A DNA stretch of 64,000 nucleotides from Candidatus Flexicrinis affinis (GTDB lineage Bacteria; Chloroflexota; Anaerolineae; Aggregatilineales; Phototrophicaceae): NCBI GenBank assembly GCA_016716525.1, contig JADJWE010000009.1, positions 186,001-250,000 of the forward strand, in the 5' to 3' direction. The translations under genes were made by a program, and so were the position numbers. Position 1 is the first letter of the stretch. Each line of letters starts with the position of its first letter. The notes below the pieces were generated by a model that was not told the DNA's origin, searched no databases, and saw only the letters and a list, made by a program, of their open reading frames with translations. Positions 60,143 to 64,000 of this stretch are shown one piece after another.

Positions 60143-62489
60143 CTAGAACGCGTTCGCGGCGTCCAGAATGCCGCTGAGCGGCGTGCCTCGTCCGTCGTCC
60201 CATGAGCGTGCAAAGGCGTCGGGCGGGACAACTGCCTTCAGCTCTGCCAGCAGCGCGGCGTGATCCTGCGCGTCCATGCCCTCGACTGGCGCGTTCTTGG
60301 CGGCGCGCAGGCCGTCGGCCGCCCCAAGCAGGTAGACCGCGCGCAGTCGATCGCCGCGGTGCAGCGCGATCCCTGCCAGTTTCTCGATGCACATGGCGAC
60401 TCCGCGCTCGTCGTCCAATGCGGCGCTGGCGTTCAGGCTTCGTCGTACGTAGTCGAGAGCCGAGTCGAGATCGCCAGTGGCAAGGCACGCGTGTCCCATA
60501 TTGTCGAGCACGTGCGCGTCCAGCCACAGGTTGCCGATCCCGCTGCTGATAGACAAGGCCCGTTCGAAATAGCGCATGGCCGTGTCGTACTGGCCCCTGA
60601 CTGCGTGCGACCTCGCCCAATCCGTTGAGCAAGCTGGACTCTTCCCACGGGATATCGACGGACTGCGCCGCCGCCATGCCTTGTTCGAAGTACGTATTCG
60701 CCTCGGCGAAGCGACCCATCCCGCCGGACATCATCCCGAGTGACGTGCAGGCAAATGCGATCTCGCGCGGGCTGTTGGCCAGCTCGGCCGTGCGCAGCGC
60801 ATCGCCCGCGTAGGCTCCGATCGACGGGTAGTCGCCGGCGAAGTACGAGAGGATCGCCGCGCCATTCAACATGCGTGCGCGTCCGGCCAACAGGTCTGGG
60901 TCGCCGGCTGGTGCGCGCAGGACTTCGCCGACGTAGGCGAGGCCGGTCACGAGGTGGTTGCGATATACCCAGTAGTGAATGAGCGCGCCGGCGAGCGTCA
61001 ATGCCTGTGACCATGACTGCGACTGGATGAATCGGTCCAGCGCCGCATGCAGGTTGCCGTGTTCGGCCTCGAAGCGGGCGAGTCCGTCGACTTGCCCATC
61101 GCGCCAAACGGCATGCTCGTGATGCTGCGCATAGTCGAGGTAATAGTCCGCGTGCCGGTTGCGCGTGCGTTCACTTTCGCCGTGCGCGCTCATCTCCAAC
61201 TGCGCGAACTGGCGAACGATCTCAAGCAGGCGATAGCGCGCAGACTCCGTATTCGCGCCTGCGCGCGCCACGAGGTTCATGGCGACCAAGTTGGCGGTCG
61301 CGAAGGCGATGTCGCGCGGGTACTCCGCGATACCCTGCGCGGCATCCAACGTCCACCCGTCGACGAAGAAGCCCATCTGGCGGAGGAGCGCCTGATCGAC
61401 GCCGTCGAGTCGTTCGTAGCTCCAGCGGATCGCGTTGTTCAGGGATTGGTGACGCGGGTCGCTGTCGACCATGCCGGGGCTGTGCAGCACCGCAACCGGT
61501 GACCAGCGTTCGAGGATGTCGCGGGGTGCGAGTGCCATCGCTTGCACCGCAACAATTTCGATGGCAAGCGGCAGTCCGTCGAGGCGGGCGCACAGTGCCG
61601 CGATTTCCGTACCGTTTTGCGCATTCAGGGTGAATTCGGGCTGTGCGGCCTGAGCGCGTTCGACGAACAGCGCGATTGCCGAATAGCCGCCGAGGTGTGC
61701 CGGCGCGAGGTCGTTGGCACGCGCCGGGAGGTCCAGCGGGCGCAGCGGGTACCGATGCTCGCCGCGTATCCGCAGCGGGGAGCGGCTCGTGACGATGACG
61801 TGGACCAGCGGACAGGCGACCAACAGCGCGTGGATGATCAGCGCGCCGTCCTCGATCTGCTCGAAGTTGTCGAGGATCAACAGCGTGCGGCGGCTGTAGA
61901 GGTATCGGTGCAGGCTGTCCTGCGCTTTCTTGTGCCCGGTCAGCGCGATATCGAGCGTACGAGCGATCTGCGGAACGACACGATCGGGCTGCGTGATCTG
62001 CGCCAGTTCGACCATGAACACGCCATCCGGGAAGTCGAGCAGCGCGCGCTGGCCGACTTCGATCGACAGGCGCGTTTTGCCAATGCCCGGCGGGCCAAGC
62101 AGGGTGACCATCTGGACGTCCTCGCGCCGCAGCAGCGTGACGACGTCGCTCATTTCCTTTTCGCGGCCGACAAACGACGTGAGCTGGCGCGGCAGGTTAT
62201 GCGGCGGGATGAACTCGCTGCGCCACGGCGCGGACGCCTCGAAGCTGCGATTGGACAGAGGCTGCCCCGAGCGCGCAAAGCGTACGAACGCGTGTAGTTC
62301 GGGTCCGGTGACGCCGAAAACCGCCGCGATCAGCCGCGCGATCTGTTCGGACGGGCGGCGGTGGTCGGCCTCGATCTTGTAGATCGTCTCGACCGAGCAG
62401 TTGACGCGATCGGCGAGCGCTTGCTGTGTCAGGTCGGCGATGCGGCGCTGGCTTTTGAGCCATTGGCCGAACGTTCGATTGTTTTCCAT
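60143..62489 (-). pseudogene. XRE-HTH/NB-ARC/TPR regulator, frameshifted
   Basis: An N-terminal XRE HTH (LTQQALADRVNCSVETIYKI), P-loop ATPase (GPPGIGKTRL, LLILDNFEQ, IVTSRSPLRI) and TPR-like repeats continue to about residue 630. At 60594-60597 a run CCCC (GGGG on the coding strand) moves the frame by +1; after it RYFERALSISSGIGNLWLDA continues the TPRs in the new frame to a stop at 60143. Removing one G restores a 781-residue protein. Either a recent mutation or a base-call error in a homopolymer. Confidence 0.8.
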
Positions 62490-62545
62490 GCGATGCTCTG
62501 CCGATGTCAGGCTCACGACTGCAAGCGTAACACGAGTCTAGCTGT

Positions 62546-62568
62546 TGTACGGATTCCTGTACGGATTC
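62546..62568. promoter_or_regulatory. Tandem operator-like repeat
   Basis: TGTACGGATTC occurs twice in direct order (62546-62556, 62558-62568), 12 bp apart, in the 147-bp gap between the regulator and the divergent secreted-protein gene. The spacing, just over one helical turn, suits a dimeric or XRE-type regulator, possibly the adjacent one. Confidence 0.55.
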
Positions 62569-62636
62569 TCGCTTCGAGTCCGGTGGCCGTGCATGGTTCA
62601 CTTGGGATGCAAGACATTCATTTCCGGGAGGACACC

Positions 62637-63176
62637 ATGTTTAAGCGCAGTCGGGTACTATCATTGTTTGTTGGATTGGCCGCCATGCTGGGCGTGTTCG
62701 GCCTCGTTGCAGCTCAGGATGCACCCCCTATGGTCGACCCGCTGAATCTCACGAGCGAACCCGTTGTACTCGAGTTTTCGTCCGGCCCCGCCGGCCCACC
62801 GACCATTGAGATCGTGACCGACGGGCGGATGACGTTCCGAATCGACACCGCCGGCCCGGTCAGCGGGTCGTTCGACGGGACGATGACCGGGACGGTGAGC
62901 GAGATGACAGCCAACCCGTCGCCCGCGTATCATCAGGTTACCGTGATGTTCAAGATCGAGACCGAACTCGGCTCGTTCCACGGCTACTATGCGGGCAGCT
63001 TCCATCGTCCCGAAGGCGCGGATCAGGCGGAAATCGCGGCGGTCGGCAAGATCCTGTCGGTGTCGGGCGCTTATGCCGACCTGTACATGGCGGACGTGTA
63101 CGTGAACAGCGCCGTGTCGTACGCCGACGGGCGCTCGACCGGCGAAGCGGGCACGATGCTGATCGCGCCGCGCTAG
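62637..63176 (+). CDS. Secreted hypothetical protein
   Basis: 179 residues. Signal peptide (KRSRVLSLFVGLAAMLGVFG, cleavage near VAA-QDA), then a beta-rich chain with VLEFSSGPAGPPTIEIVTDG, HGYYAGSFHRPEGADQAEI and a C-terminal DGRSTGEAGTMLIAPR. No known family recognised; may be a small barrel. GGGAGGA precedes the ATG at 62637, 8 bp away. It faces the XRE/NB-ARC gene across a short promoter region. Confidence 0.75.
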   Translation: MFKRSRVLSLFVGLAAMLGVFGLVAAQDAPPMVDPLNLTSEPVVLEFSSGPAGPPTIEIVTDGRMTFRIDTAGPVSGSFDGTMTGTVSEMTANPSPAYHQVTVMFKIETELGSFHGYYAGSFHRPEGADQAEIAAVGKILSVSGAYADLYMADVYVNSAVSYADGRSTGEAGTMLIAPR

Positions 63177-63205
63177 ATCGATCATCGGCAAGCCAGAACG
63201 AAGAA

Positions 63206-63293
63206 CCGGCAGTGACACAAGTTCGCTGCCGGATGCTTCGCGCCTAGACGGACTGAGTCTAGGTCAGTGTTTGAAGGTCGGTGGACTCAGTCT
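63206..63293. repeat. Inverted repeats in the 187-bp gap
   Basis: CCGGCAG/CTGCCGG (about 63208-63232) follows the secreted-protein gene. Then CTAGAC/GTCTAG (from 63244) and GACTGAGTC/GACTCAGTC overlap. No T-run, so function as terminator is uncertain. Confidence 0.5.
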
Positions 63294-63363
63294 CACATCT
63301 CGAAGTGGTCGGCGAGCGGCGAGACTGGCAGTCTCTCATCACTCATCACTTCCATCTCAGCAC

Positions 63364-64000
63364 TTAGTACTTGCGGACGATGTTGCGGTATACGACCGGC
63401 TGACGCATCTGCATGACTTGCGAGTCCTCGCGCGTGCGCCGTACGTCCTCGAGGTCGATTTTGGCGACGATCACGCCGTCCTTCGGCGCGCCGGTCTCGG
63501 CGTCGGTGTTATCGGCCAGCGTCGCAACGATCTGCCCGCGCGGGCCGACGATCATGCTTTCGCCGCCGAACGTCTGCGTGACGTCGGTGCCGACGCGGTT
63601 GGCGCCGACGACAAACACGGCGTTTTCCAGCGCCCGCGAGCGGAGATACGTCTTCCACGCATCCATCTCGCCGGCCTCCCAGTTGCCCAGTGCCAGCAGC
63701 ACCTCCGCGCCTTCCAGCGCCGCGCAGCGCGCGATCTCAGGAAACGCCAGATCGGACCCGAGCATCATGCCGAACGTTCCCAATTCGGTGTCGGCCGTGG
63801 TGAGCTTGAAGCCCTCGCGGAAGATCATGCGCTCTTCGCCGCGCAGGTGCAGCTTGTGATAGACCTCGACCAATTCTCCGCTCGGGCCGATGAGCACGGC
63901 CGAGTTGTACAACACGCTTTCGACCTTCTCTTTGGTCGCCATGCCGAATGCTATATAGGTCCCGAAGTCCATCGCGCGCTGCGACAGCGCGTTGATCACC
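63364..64000 (-). CDS. Carbon-nitrogen hydrolase-fold protein lacking the catalytic cysteine, 5' end outside window
   Basis: At least 211 residues, cut at the window edge, so the catalytic Glu region is not visible. Conserved YHKLHLRGEE has the catalytic Lys. The cysteine site ICYDxxFPE reads LGSDLAFPE, with Gly (codon at 63757-63759) replacing Cys. RSRALENAVFVVGANRVG and GGESMIVGPRGQIVA complete the nitrilase fold. Without Cys it should not hydrolyse amides and may be a binding or scaffold form, unless this is a sequence error. Confidence 0.82.
   Translation of the reverse strand, partial: VINALSQRAMDFGTYIAFGMATKEKVESVLYNSAVLIGPSGELVEVYHKLHLRGEERMIFREGFKLTTADTELGTFGMMLGSDLAFPEIARCAALEGAEVLLALGNWEAGEMDAWKTYLRSRALENAVFVVGANRVGTDVTQTFGGESMIVGPRGQIVATLADNTDAETGAPKDGVIVAKIDLEDVRRTREDSQVMQMRQPVVYRNIVRKY

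Overview
The window is GC-rich bacterial chromosome. Gene content suggests a Chloroflexota (Anaerolineae-like) bacterium: a fused rhamnulose-phosphate aldolase/lactaldehyde dehydrogenase of the type known from Chloroflexus and Bacillus, many sugar ABC transporters, LLM (F420/FMN-type) oxidoreductases, an MNT/HEPN pair, and palindromic intergenic repeats. The phylum is inferred from these features; no rRNA gene is present.

Layout. 1-3421: the end of a GT4 glycosyltransferase, a membrane glycosyltransferase, a thioesterase and tRNA-Val with its own promoter and terminator. 3468-7580: a minus-strand operon (class II aldolase, PfkB sugar kinase, tandem-domain class II aldolase, SDR epimerase), divergent from an iron alcohol dehydrogenase. 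8819-12702: a PLP decarboxylase and a UvrA2-like ATPase. 12829-25141: an L-rhamnose locus, with RhaEW-type fusion, rhamnulokinase, ABC ATPase, two permeases, binding protein, a further class II aldolase and an ASRT-family protein on the minus strand. These lie downstream of a DeoR-family repressor gene and divergent from the sugar isomerase gene. One 14-mer operator (CGAAAGMAAACRAA) occurs in three promoters and ties the 3.6-8.7 kb genes to the rhamnose genes.

25129-32404: a HAD phosphatase, a degenerate Nudix protein, a nucleotide-sugar operon (two UDP-GlcNAc 2-epimerase homologues, an SDR epimerase, a UDP-ManNAc-type dehydrogenase) and an MFS exporter. 32831-38388: a family-5 binding-protein ABC importer and a GH13 alpha-glucosidase. 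38525-47980: cell-envelope genes (polytopic membrane protein, epimerase, WecA/MraY-like transferase, duplicated signal peptidase I), plus two paralogous secreted proteins sharing a conserved upstream element and a protein with seven GVGP-type repeats. 48239-51860: a Zn-less MDR dehydrogenase, a decayed IS110 copy and an MNT/HEPN module. 52025-56320: beta-oxidation thiolase and FadN-type enzyme separated by an HNH pair. 56430-64000: UbiA prenyltransferase, LLM oxidoreductase, class V aminotransferase, a frameshifted XRE/NB-ARC/TPR regulator, a secreted protein and a nitrilase-fold protein lacking the catalytic cysteine.

Structured DNA is prominent. A mosaic GNRA-hairpin repeat occurs three times, always between convergent gene ends. 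A second long inverted repeat and a short REP-like palindrome are also present. The most interesting signals are the extended rhamnose regulon with an unassigned aldolase/kinase branch and an ASRT protein, the convergent-end repeat family, and the secreted paralogue pair with its shared operator-like element.
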